From Pseudomonas putida (GTDB lineage Bacteria > Pseudomonadota > Gammaproteobacteria > Pseudomonadales > Pseudomonadaceae): a stretch of 64,000 bases of DNA. Shown piece by piece: positions 55,047-64,000 of this stretch. The position numbers were made by a program, and so were the translations under genes. Below the pieces are notes generated by a model. That model saw only the letters and a list, made by a program, of their open reading frames with translations, ran no database searches and was not told the DNA's origin. How positions within the stretch are numbered: position 1 is the stretch's first letter; each line of letters opens with the position of its first letter. The DNA is taken from assembly GCF_009883635.2 (NCBI RefSeq), contig NZ_CP026115.2:5146001-5210000 (forward strand), in the 5' to 3' direction.

Positions 55047-57980
55047 ATGAACGGTATGACCAGGAACGCTGAGGCCCTCCATCGCGGCACACCCGACGTG
55101 ATGGTGACAGATAACAGGGGACTGGGTGTGCGCGAAGTTGCTTACCACCGGCATCCGCAAGCGTTGGCCCGGACCGACCCGCGTATCACCCGCCATCGTT
55201 TCAACGCGCTCGGGCAACGGCTGAGCAGCGTCGACCCACGTTTGCACGAGCATGCTCAGGGCGAGGACGAGGAGTTGGTCAATTGCTCGATCCTCTGTTC
55301 ATTCAGTGGGCGACTGTCACGAACCGATTGCGTCGATGCCGGGACCGATATTTCCCTGGCCAGTATCGACGGCCGCGCGCTGCTGCAGGTCAACGGAATG
55401 GGCGTCACGCGTCGGCAGCACTATGAGGTAGCACCGTTAGCCGGTCGTTTGACCCATGCCAGCGAGCAGGTCAGCGCACAACCACTGGTTATCGTGGAAC
55501 GTTTCAACTGGGGTGATGCATCGTCGGCGATGAAGGCGCACAACCTGGCCGGGCTGTGCGTCCGTCACTACGACACTGCAGGTTGCCTCGGCCAGGACCG
55601 CGTGGGCATCACCGGGGTGGCGCTGGCGACCTCCAGAAGGTTGCTCAAGCCCGGTGGAGAGGCCGATTGGCAAGGCGCAAGCGAGGAGCAGTGGGACCTG
55701 CTGTTGTCGCTGACGCCCTACACCACCTGCTATGCGGTGGACGCCACAGGAGTGTTGCGCGAGCAGATCGATGCGCAAGGCCATCTGCAGCGGCATGCAT
55801 ACGATGTTGCAGGTTCATTCGCCAACAGCTGTCTGACTCTCAAGGGCGGCATCGAACGGGCCGTGCTCCATTCGCGGGCCTATGCGGCCAGTGGCGAGAC
55901 CCAGGGTGAAGTGCACGGCAACGGTGTAGTCACGCTCTACAGCTACGAGCCACGCACTCAGCGCCTTTCCGGCATGCGTATACAGCGACCTGCCGGGCAT
56001 GCGTTCGGGCCAAGGTTGCTGCAGGATCTGCACTACGAGTATGACCCCGTGGGCAATGTGCTTGGTGTCTACAGCGACGCCGAAGCAACGCGATTCTGGA
56101 GTAACCAGAAGGTGATGCCCGCGCAGCATTGTGAATACGACACCCTCTATCAACTGGTCTCGGCCAGCGGACGCGAAATGGCTGAAAACGCGCAACACAA
56201 TCCCGCCTTGCTCCCTCGGTCCATCCCCCTGCGTGGCCAGGACGGCTCGCTGGTGAACTACGTTCGCCAGTATGCCTATGATCGTGGGGGCAATCTGAAC
56301 CGCATCAGCCACTTGTCGCCCCTGGGCCGGGGCAGCTACACGCGGGCCATGACCGTGTCCGGGCGCAGCAACCGCGCTGTGTCGAGCGCACTCACCGAAA
56401 ACCCGCTGCAAGTGGATGCGCTGTTCGATGCGGCAGGTAATCAACGTTTGCTGCAGCCAGACCAGGCGCTGTCCTGGACCTCTCGACAGGCCTTGCAAGA
56501 GGTCGTGCTGGTCGCCGGCGAGCACGGCCTGGTGGAGGGAGAGCGTTACCGCTACGACGGCAATCGGCAGCGCACGGAAAAGATCTCGATTCGCGCTGCC
56601 GGCAGCGGACATGTGCTGTATCTACCCGCCCTCGAGCTGCGCACCTGGCGTCATGGCGCGGATGTCACCCAGGCGTTGCAGGTGTTGCAGGTCGGTGGGA
56701 CGGGTAGGGTTCAGGTGCGGGTGCTGCAGTGGCAGCTCGGCCTGCCGGCAGGCATCGAGAACGGCGCATTGCGGTACTCGTACGGCAACCTGACCGCAAG
56801 TGTCGGCCTTGAGCTGGACGGCAGCGGGCAGGTAATCAGCCGTGAGGAGTATTACCCCTACGGCGGTACGTCTGTGTGGTCGGCTCGCAACGAAGTGGAG
56901 GCAGGTTATAAAACGCAGCGTTTTGCCGGCAAGGAACGTGATGCGACGGGGTTGTATTACTTCGGGCAGCGCTATTACCAGCCTTGGGCCGCGCGCTGGT
57001 TGAGTGCCGACCCGGCAGGCTGGGTGGACGGCATGAATGTCTATCGGATGGTGCGCAACTCTCCGCTGACGTGGGGGGATGGCGACGGGTTGTCGGCAGA
57101 GAAGGATATCTACAGGAAGTACAAGGCAGTCAGGGAGGCCGGGGGAATTCTGCGGACGCTGAAGGAGCGCAGTCGTGATTTCCTGGAATCGAAAAAGCGA
57201 ACCGTCACCTATGGTGCACTCTTCTCCGGCCTCAAGGCTGCCACAGTGTCGGCAGGCAGCTTTATGGGTGCCGCAGTCGGCTCGGTGGTACCGGTGGTGG
57301 GTACGCATGCAGCAGGCCTGGTTGCAGGTCAAGTGACCTCAGCCATCATTCCGAACTATCTGCCTTCGCCGGAGGTCGAGGTGGCCAAAAAAATCGATCG
57401 CCTGTCAAAACCCGGAGCCCTCCGTCAGGCATTGGACAGTATTGGCCTAGACGTAGGGGCGGGGGGGGAAGAGGTGACTGGCAACACCTTCGCCGAAACA
57501 ACGGAGCATACCCTGATGGGCGAGTTGGCCAGTGTGGTGCCGCTGGTGCCCGTGGTTGCCATGGTCCAGATTCCCTGGAAGGTCGTCAAAGCAGTCAGGT
57601 TATCCAAGGAAGACCTGGTGGTGCAGCTTGAGGCCGAGCTGGATCAGGTAGAGTCGGTTCTCAACGGGTTGATAGATCACATGAACAAAGCGTTTGAAAA
57701 AGATGGCCGTGACCTTGCGTTTTACCCACTGCCCTGGTCCCTGAAAAAAAGCCATGCCATCGGGCTGCGCGTACAGCGGCGCTCCTTGTTGTCGCCTGCA
57801 GTCGTGACGCAAAGCAGGTTCAACACGCATGCGACTCGCGCCAGAGCAGAAATTGGCGAATTGCGAGGACTGATCGCACAGCGAAATCTGGGCATCCTGA
57901 AAAGCCACCGTCATGTCTCGCACCATGATAATCCCGCTCACCCTACATGGCTCCGCCACGGATCACTCGCACGCAGCTAA
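55047..57980 (+). CDS. RHS/TccC-like toxin protein
   Basis: 977 residues. From about residue 15 to 684 it is an RHS/YD-repeat shell of the TccC (Tc toxin C component) kind, ending in the core signature GLYYFGQRYYQPWAARWLSA then DPAGWVDGMNVYRMVRN and DGDGL, where the family cleaves itself. The last ~293 residues are the variable toxin region: a hydrophobic block SFMGAAVGSVVPVVGTHAAG and VAMVQIPWKVVKAV then a helical, basic tail. No match to a known enzyme. No TcA or TcB partner, secretion system or obvious immunity gene is adjacent. ATG 55047 and 55056 are both possible starts. Confidence 0.75.
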   Translation: MNGMTRNAEALHRGTPDVMVTDNRGLGVREVAYHRHPQALARTDPRITRHRFNALGQRLSSVDPRLHEHAQGEDEELVNCSILCSFSGRLSRTDCVDAGTDISLASIDGRALLQVNGMGVTRRQHYEVAPLAGRLTHASEQVSAQPLVIVERFNWGDASSAMKAHNLAGLCVRHYDTAGCLGQDRVGITGVALATSRRLLKPGGEADWQGASEEQWDLLLSLTPYTTCYAVDATGVLREQIDAQGHLQRHAYDVAGSFANSCLTLKGGIERAVLHSRAYAASGETQGEVHGNGVVTLYSYEPRTQRLSGMRIQRPAGHAFGPRLLQDLHYEYDPVGNVLGVYSDAEATRFWSNQKVMPAQHCEYDTLYQLVSASGREMAENAQHNPALLPRSIPLRGQDGSLVNYVRQYAYDRGGNLNRISHLSPLGRGSYTRAMTVSGRSNRAVSSALTENPLQVDALFDAAGNQRLLQPDQALSWTSRQALQEVVLVAGEHGLVEGERYRYDGNRQRTEKISIRAAGSGHVLYLPALELRTWRHGADVTQALQVLQVGGTGRVQVRVLQWQLGLPAGIENGALRYSYGNLTASVGLELDGSGQVISREEYYPYGGTSVWSARNEVEAGYKTQRFAGKERDATGLYYFGQRYYQPWAARWLSADPAGWVDGMNVYRMVRNSPLTWGDGDGLSAEKDIYRKYKAVREAGGILRTLKERSRDFLESKKRTVTYGALFSGLKAATVSAGSFMGAAVGSVVPVVGTHAAGLVAGQVTSAIIPNYLPSPEVEVAKKIDRLSKPGALRQALDSIGLDVGAGGEEVTGNTFAETTEHTLMGELASVVPLVPVVAMVQIPWKVVKAVRLSKEDLVVQLEAELDQVESVLNGLIDHMNKAFEKDGRDLAFYPLPWSLKKSHAIGLRVQRRSLLSPAVVTQSRFNTHATRARAEIGELRGLIAQRNLGILKSHRHVSHHDNPAHPTWLRHGSLARS

Positions 57981-58201
57981 TGATCTAAAGGGGGGCAACG
58001 TGCCGCCCCCACACCGTGCATCATTCTGCGACCTGCCGAACAACAGCCAGAGTTTTCATTTGCTTTCACCTGCGTACTTGGCCCGCAACCTGCTATATCC
58101 AGCCAGCGAAATTTGATCGAGTGGACAGCCCGCCAGCGTCGCCCTAAATGGCGCCAGCCTCTCTGATCTCTCGGCGGGCCACGGAATTCAGGGGCTATAG
58201 G

Positions 58202-59035
58202 ATGTTACTGGCAAAGCAGGTGGAACACTCTGAAGAAGATGCAGGCTGGAGCGCTCACCTGCAACTGCGCTTCATTGAGCGCAATGGCGTGACCCGCCTT
58301 GGTGCGCGTCGGCATTTCGGCCCGCTTTTGGTGCAGCGGCCGTTCTACCCGGAAGGCTCGCCGTGCCACGTTTATGTGCTGCACCCACCCGGCGGCATCG
58401 TCGCCGGCGACCGCCTGGAGCTGGACATCCACCTCGAGCCCGGCAGCCATGCGCTGCTGACCATGCCTGGGGCCAGCAAGTTCTACCGCAGCATCGGCCC
58501 AACCGCACGGCTGGCCCAGCGCTTCCACCTGCAGGCTGGCAGCACGCTGGAATGGCTGCCCCAGGACAGCATCTTCTTCAGCGGCGCCCGCGCCAGCCTC
58601 GACAGCCGCTTCACCCTGGAACCGGGTGCGAAGTTGTTGGCCTGGGAAACCCTGTGCCTGGGCCGGCCGGTGATGAGCGAGCGCTTCGAGCAGGGCGCAC
58701 TGGACAGTCGCTTGTGCATCGAGCTGCCCGACGACCCCGGCCTGCACGAGCGCCTGCGCATCGCCGGCGGGCAACTGGCCAAGGTCGGCGGCCACCCGCT
58801 GGTCGCCACCTTCTGCGCAGCGCCGGCGACCCCGGCCGTGCTGGAGCAGATACGCACGCTACTCGATGAACTCGACACCCCCGCAGGCGCGACCTTGCTC
58901 GGCTCGCTGCTGGTGATCCGCCTGCTCGACCACGACAACCAACACCTGCAACGCACCCTGCAGCGCCTCTGGCATGCCTTGCGCCCGGCCGTTCTCGGTC
59001 TGGTCGCGTGCCCGCCGCGCATCTGGGCCACTTGA
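58202..59035 (+). CDS. ureD: Urease accessory protein UreD
   Basis: 277 residues. Scaffold that binds apo-urease and, with UreF and UreG, delivers nickel. Typical GARRHFGPLLVQRPFYPEG, VLHPPGGIVAGDRLEL and TMPGASKFYRS segments. ATG at 58202 follows CAGGGGCTATAGG; a longer frame from 58148 is not needed. First gene of the urease cluster, 10 bases before ureA. Confidence 0.92.
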   Translation: MLLAKQVEHSEEDAGWSAHLQLRFIERNGVTRLGARRHFGPLLVQRPFYPEGSPCHVYVLHPPGGIVAGDRLELDIHLEPGSHALLTMPGASKFYRSIGPTARLAQRFHLQAGSTLEWLPQDSIFFSGARASLDSRFTLEPGAKLLAWETLCLGRPVMSERFEQGALDSRLCIELPDDPGLHERLRIAGGQLAKVGGHPLVATFCAAPATPAVLEQIRTLLDELDTPAGATLLGSLLVIRLLDHDNQHLQRTLQRLWHALRPAVLGLVACPPRIWAT

Positions 59036-59044
59036 GAGAGCGCC

Positions 59045-59347
59045 ATGGAGCTGACCCCGAGAGAGAAAGACAAACTGCTGCTGTTCACCGCCGCGCTGCT
59101 GGCCGAACGGCGCCTGGCCCGTGGCCTGAAGCTCAACTACCCGGAGGCGGTGGCGCTGATCAGCGCTGCGGTGCTCGAAGGTGCCCGTGACGGCCGCACG
59201 GTGGCCGAGCTGATGAGCCTGGGCCGCGAAGTGATCGGCCGCGAGCAGGTCATGGAAGGCGTCGCCGAGATGCTGCATGACGTGCAGGTCGAGGCGACCT
59301 TCCCCGACGGCACCAAGCTGGTGACCGTGCACGACCCTATCGTCTGA
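59045..59347 (+). CDS. ureA: Urease gamma subunit
   Basis: 100 residues, full length. [19 protein letters not shown] and [20 protein letters not shown] are family hallmarks. Structural subunit of the (alpha-beta-gamma)3 urease. Confidence 0.95.
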   Translation: MELTPREKDKLLLFTAALLAERRLARGLKLNYPEAVALISAAVLEGARDGRTVAELMSLGREVIGREQVMEGVAEMLHDVQVEATFPDGTKLVTVHDPIV

Positions 59348-59366
59348 CCTGGAGCAGGAGCCCAGC

Positions 59367-59680
59367 ATGATCCCAGGTGAAATTCAGGTCGCCGCCGGCG
59401 ACATCGAACTCAACGTCGGCCGTGACACGGTCGGCGTCAGCGTGGCCAACCATGGTGACCGGCCGGTGCAGGTCGGTTCGCACTACCACTTCTACGAGGT
59501 CAACGCTGCGCTGGTGTTCGAGCGTGAGCCGACCCGTGGCTTTCGCCTCGATATCCCGGCCGGTACTGCCGTGCGCTTCGAGCCGGGCCAGTCGCGCACC
59601 GTGCAACTGGTGGCCTATGCCGGCAAGCGTGAAGTGTACGGCTTCCAGGGCAAGGTGAATGGCGCACTGGAGGGCAGGGC

Positions 59681-59684
<4 letters not shown>
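59367..59684 (+). CDS. ureB: Urease beta subunit
   Basis: 105 residues, all-beta structural subunit: [36 protein letters not shown] and [12 protein letters not shown]. Its stop overlaps the ureC start (ATGA), ensuring matched synthesis. Confidence 0.95.
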
Positions 59685-61384
<1,700 letters not shown>

Positions 61385-61394
61385 AGGAGTGAAG

Positions 61395-61892
61395 ATGATT
61401 GTCCTGACCCGCCGGATCGAGGCATCCGAGACCGTCACCGGTACCGTGACCCTGGACGTCGACAGCCGTATCAAAAGCCGCCTGCGCGTGACTCTGGACG
61501 ACGGCCGCGAAGCCGGCCTGATGCTCGAACGTGGCCACTTGCTGCGCGGCGGCGAGTTGCTTGCCGATGCCTTGGGAGAGCAGGTGATCCGCGTGCTGGC
61601 TGCACCTGAAGCGGTATCGACCGTGCGTTGTGCCGACCCGCACCTATTGGCCCGCGCCGCCTATCACCTGGGTAACCGCCACGTCCCCCTGCAAATCGAT
61701 CCGGGCCTGCTGCGCTATCAGCATGACCATGTCCTTGACGACATGCTGCGCGGCCTGGGCCTGACGGTGGAAGCCGAGCAGGCACCGTTCGAGCCGGAGG
61801 CCGGTGCCTACCAGAGCGCGTCTCACAGTCACAGCCGCAGCCATAGCCATGGCCACGACCATCCGTTCGTGCGCCTGCCAGCCCATTCCTGA
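61395..61892 (+). CDS. ureE: Urease accessory protein UreE (nickel chaperone)
   Basis: 165 residues. The N-terminal peptide-binding and metal-binding domains end in a histidine-rich tail (SHSHSRSHSHGHDH) that stores nickel. ATG at 61395 follows GAAGGAGTGAAG, 10 bases after ureC. Confidence 0.93.
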   Translation: MIVLTRRIEASETVTGTVTLDVDSRIKSRLRVTLDDGREAGLMLERGHLLRGGELLADALGEQVIRVLAAPEAVSTVRCADPHLLARAAYHLGNRHVPLQIDPGLLRYQHDHVLDDMLRGLGLTVEAEQAPFEPEAGAYQSASHSHSRSHSHGHDHPFVRLPAHS

Positions 61893-61916
61893 ACACTTCA
61901 TTAAAAGGAACCCACC

Positions 61917-62462
61917 ATGAAAAAGATTTTCGCCCTTGCCTTGCTGATGGTTGCACTGCCGGCCTTTGCCCACCCTGGTCACGACGGTAATCCGTTGCAG
62001 GACGGCCTGCTGCACCCGCTGACCGGCCTCGACCACCTGCTGATGCTGCTGGGTACCGGTGTGCTGGCCGCGCTGACCCGACGCAACCTGACCCTGCCGC
62101 TGGCCACCCTGGCCTCGATGTTCGCCGGCGCCGTGTGCGGCCACCTGTTCGGCGATGTGCTGGGCATGGAAACCCTGATCGCCGTGTCGGTGCTGGTGGC
62201 GGCCACTGCGGTGCTGCTGCCAAGCCGTCAGCTGCTGCTGGCCATGGCCATGCCGGTGTTCGCCCTGTTCCACGGTTGGGCCCACGGTGTGGAAGCCACG
62301 CCGAGCGCCTTCTGGATGTTCAGCGCCGGCTTCGTCACCGTCAGTGGCCTGCTGCTGGCCGTCGGCTTTGGCGTCGGCTGCCTGCTGCGCCGCCACAGTG
62401 GCCTGCAGAAGGCCTTCGGTGGCGGCATGCTGGCCGGCGCCGCACTGGTGCTGGCCGGTTGA
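61917..62462 (+). CDS. HupE/UreJ-family membrane protein
   Basis: 181 residues with a signal-like N-terminus (FALALLMVALPAFA) and about five further helices. The characteristic HPGHDGN and GLLHPLTGLDHLLMLLG carry histidines that suit nickel binding, and LFHGWAHGVEA adds more. Family members are nickel (or cobalt) permeases. It lies between ureE and ureF and overlaps ureF (TGATG), so it is an integral part of the urease operon and probably imports nickel for it. Confidence 0.85.
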   Translation: MKKIFALALLMVALPAFAHPGHDGNPLQDGLLHPLTGLDHLLMLLGTGVLAALTRRNLTLPLATLASMFAGAVCGHLFGDVLGMETLIAVSVLVAATAVLLPSRQLLLAMAMPVFALFHGWAHGVEATPSAFWMFSAGFVTVSGLLLAVGFGVGCLLRRHSGLQKAFGGGMLAGAALVLAG

Positions 62463-63136
62463 TGAGCAGCGACCTGGCACTGCTGCGCTTGCTGCAGCTG
62501 GCCAGCCCCGGCCTGCCGGTGGGTGGCTTCACCTACTCGCAAGGGTTGGAGTGGGCCGTCGAGGCGGGTTGGGTGCAGGGCACTGCCGGCTTCAGCGCCT
62601 GGCAGCGTGAGCAGATGCACGACACCCTGGCCTGCCTGGACTGGCCGGTGCTGGCGCGCCTGTACCGCGCCTGCGAGGCGGGCGACGCGCAAGCGTTCAG
62701 CCACTGGAGCCACTTTCTGCTGGCCAACCGCGAAACCGCCGAGCTGCGCCTGGAAGAACAGCAGCGCGGCTCGGCCTTCGCACGCCTGCTCGATGGCTGG
62801 CAGCTGGGCCAGGACCCGGCCTGGCGCACCAGCCTTGCACTCAGCCAGCTCGGCGGTATGGCCTGGCTCGCCGCGCACTGGCAGATCCCGCTGCGTCAAC
62901 TCGCCCTCGGCCATGCCTTTGCCTGGCTAGAAGGTGCGGTGATGGCAGGGGTCAAGCTGGTGCCGTTCGGCCAGCAAGCAGCGCAGACCCTGCTGCGCGA
63001 CCTGGGCGCCGAACTGCCTGGCGTGCTGGACCAGGCACTGGCATTGGCCGACGAACAGCTCGGCGGAGGCCTGCCGCTGCTGGCAATCGCTTCTTCGCGT
63101 CACGAAACCCAATACACCCGTTTGTTCCGTTCCTGA
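62462..63136 (+). CDS. ureF: Urease accessory protein UreF
   Basis: 224 residues. [20 protein letters not shown] near the N-terminus and [17 protein letters not shown] at the end are family hallmarks. Acts as a regulator of the UreG GTPase within the UreDFG complex. The start overlaps the stop of the HupE/UreJ gene. Confidence 0.93.
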   Translation: MSSDLALLRLLQLASPGLPVGGFTYSQGLEWAVEAGWVQGTAGFSAWQREQMHDTLACLDWPVLARLYRACEAGDAQAFSHWSHFLLANRETAELRLEEQQRGSAFARLLDGWQLGQDPAWRTSLALSQLGGMAWLAAHWQIPLRQLALGHAFAWLEGAVMAGVKLVPFGQQAAQTLLRDLGAELPGVLDQALALADEQLGGGLPLLAIASSRHETQYTRLFRS

Positions 63137-63147
63137 GGACTGCATCC

Positions 63148-63771
63148 ATGCAAAGCTATCAGCAACCCCTGCGCGTCGGTGTCGGCGGCCCGGTCGGCTC
63201 TGGCAAGACCGCGCTGCTCGAATGCCTGTGCAAGGCCATGCGCGATCACTACCAGATCGCCGTGGTGACCAATGACATCTACACCAAGGAAGACCAGCGC
63301 ATCCTCACCGAAGCCGGCGCCCTGGAGCCTGAGCGGATCGTCGGCGTAGAGACCGGCGGCTGCCCGCACACCGCCATCCGTGAGGATGCCTCGATGAACC
63401 TGGCCGCCGTCGAAGCGCTGGCGCGCAAGTTCGGCAACCTGGAAGTGATCTTTGTCGAAAGCGGTGGCGACAACCTCAGCGCCACCTTCAGCCCGGAGCT
63501 GGCCGACCTGACCATCTATGTCATCGACGTGGCCGAGGGCGAGAAGATCCCGCGCAAGGGTGGGCCCGGCATTACCAAGTCGGACTTCCTGGTGATCAAC
63601 AAGACCGACCTGGCACCTTATGTCGGCGCCTCGCTGGAAGTCATGGAGCGTGATACCCAGCGCATGCGCCCACAGCGGCCCTGGACCTTCAGCAACCTGA
63701 AAAAGGGCGAAGGCCTGCAGGCGGTGATCGACTTCATCGTCGAGCGGGGCATGCTGGGCGTGAGGGGCTGA
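63148..63771 (+). CDS. ureG: Urease accessory GTPase UreG
   Basis: 207 residues. P-loop [18 protein letters not shown], metal-binding CPH in [12 protein letters not shown], switch-type ESGGDN, and NKTDLA for guanine recognition. Couples GTP hydrolysis to nickel insertion. Last gene of the cluster in this window. Confidence 0.95.
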   Translation: MQSYQQPLRVGVGGPVGSGKTALLECLCKAMRDHYQIAVVTNDIYTKEDQRILTEAGALEPERIVGVETGGCPHTAIREDASMNLAAVEALARKFGNLEVIFVESGGDNLSATFSPELADLTIYVIDVAEGEKIPRKGGPGITKSDFLVINKTDLAPYVGASLEVMERDTQRMRPQRPWTFSNLKKGEGLQAVIDFIVERGMLGVRG

Positions 63772-63775
63772 CCTT

Positions 63776-64000
63776 TCACTCATGGCAGCAGTGCGGTTTG
63801 TCGGGTTGCCCATCATAGCGATCATGATGCCGCACCCAGTCCATGGTCCCGGCTTCGTTGCGCCCCAGTGGCGCGATGTCGAGGAAGTTGTAGGTGTTGA
63901 CCAGGATGTCCAGGCCGCGGGCGTAGGTGGAGTAGGTATGGTAGAGCGTGCCGTCGGTTTCTTTGTAGAAGGCGCTCAGGCCTGGCAGCTCGGCTTCGTT
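63776..64000 (-). CDS. DUF899-family (thioredoxin-like) protein, C-terminal part
   Basis: The minus strand frame is open from the window end to TGA at 63776-63778; the last 74 residues of the protein are visible. GLSAFYKETDGTLYHTYSTY then ARGLDIL and FLDIAPLGRNEAG are typical of the DUF899 family near its C-terminus. Ends DKPHCCHE. Its 5' part lies beyond the window. Convergent with ureG. Confidence 0.8.
   Translation of the reverse strand, partial: NEAELPGLSAFYKETDGTLYHTYSTYARGLDILVNTYNFLDIAPLGRNEAGTMDWVRHHDRYDGQPDKPHCCHE

Overview
The window looks like chromosome of a Pseudomonas of the P. putida group. It is GC-rich and carries putida-type REP hairpins ending in CTTCGCGGG/CCCGCGAAG. It also has a pvdQ-lpxH-ppiB-glnS-cysS block, tamAB, a ureDABCE-hupE-ureFG cluster and an AmpC-type beta-lactamase. 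All identifications come from reading the sequence and from memory of protein families; no database search was run.

Layout, left to right. Positions 1-17 kb hold metabolic and transport genes: a carboxy(nor)spermidine dehydrogenase/decarboxylase pair, a serine/threonine dehydratase-like enzyme, an amidase, a YghU-like glutathione transferase and a type II NADH dehydrogenase-like flavoprotein. Next come two regulators (GlxA-type AraC and XRE-cupin), a flavin oxidoreductase broken by a one-base deletion, a polyamine-type binding protein, an NCS1 permease and an EamA exporter. From 16.7 to 24.2 kb the region is accessory: an IS5-family element with a programmed -1 frameshift, an MFS/oxidoreductase/SDR/LysR cassette, a 186-bp MITE-like element and an orphan gene with a HEPN-like motif. 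From 24 to 34 kb lie ampC, a BASS transporter, a TetR-controlled SDR/isomerase pair, a PuuR-like regulator, an MFS exporter behind a Fur-box-like site, and a cytochrome b561/catalase-like pair. That pair abuts an ECF sigma gene that has lost its 5' half but keeps its anti-sigma partner. From 34 to 43.7 kb are xthA, tamA-tamB and a small operon of a Mor-like regulator with two DUF2589 proteins. From 44 to 54 kb are core genes (pvdQ, lpxH, ppiB, glnS, cysS, a two-component system, ilvE). From 55 kb onward are an orphan TccC/RHS toxin-like gene and the complete urease cluster.

Several sets appear to work together. The urease genes form one tightly packed unit: structural subunits UreABC, and accessory proteins UreD, UreF, UreG and UreE that load nickel. 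A HupE/UreJ-type membrane protein sits inside the cluster. TamA and TamB form the outer-membrane/inner-membrane translocation pair. The XRE-cupin regulator, flavin oxidoreductase, binding protein and permease look like an uptake and catabolic module for a small N-containing compound; that is inference.

The most unusual observations are the truncated ECF sigma factor beside an intact anti-sigma factor, the Mor-like/DUF2589 operon, the HEPN-like orphan between mobile elements, the frameshifted flavoprotein, a perfect 79-bp inverted repeat near 3.2 kb, and an RHS toxin without its Tc partners. No tRNA, rRNA or CRISPR array was recognised.
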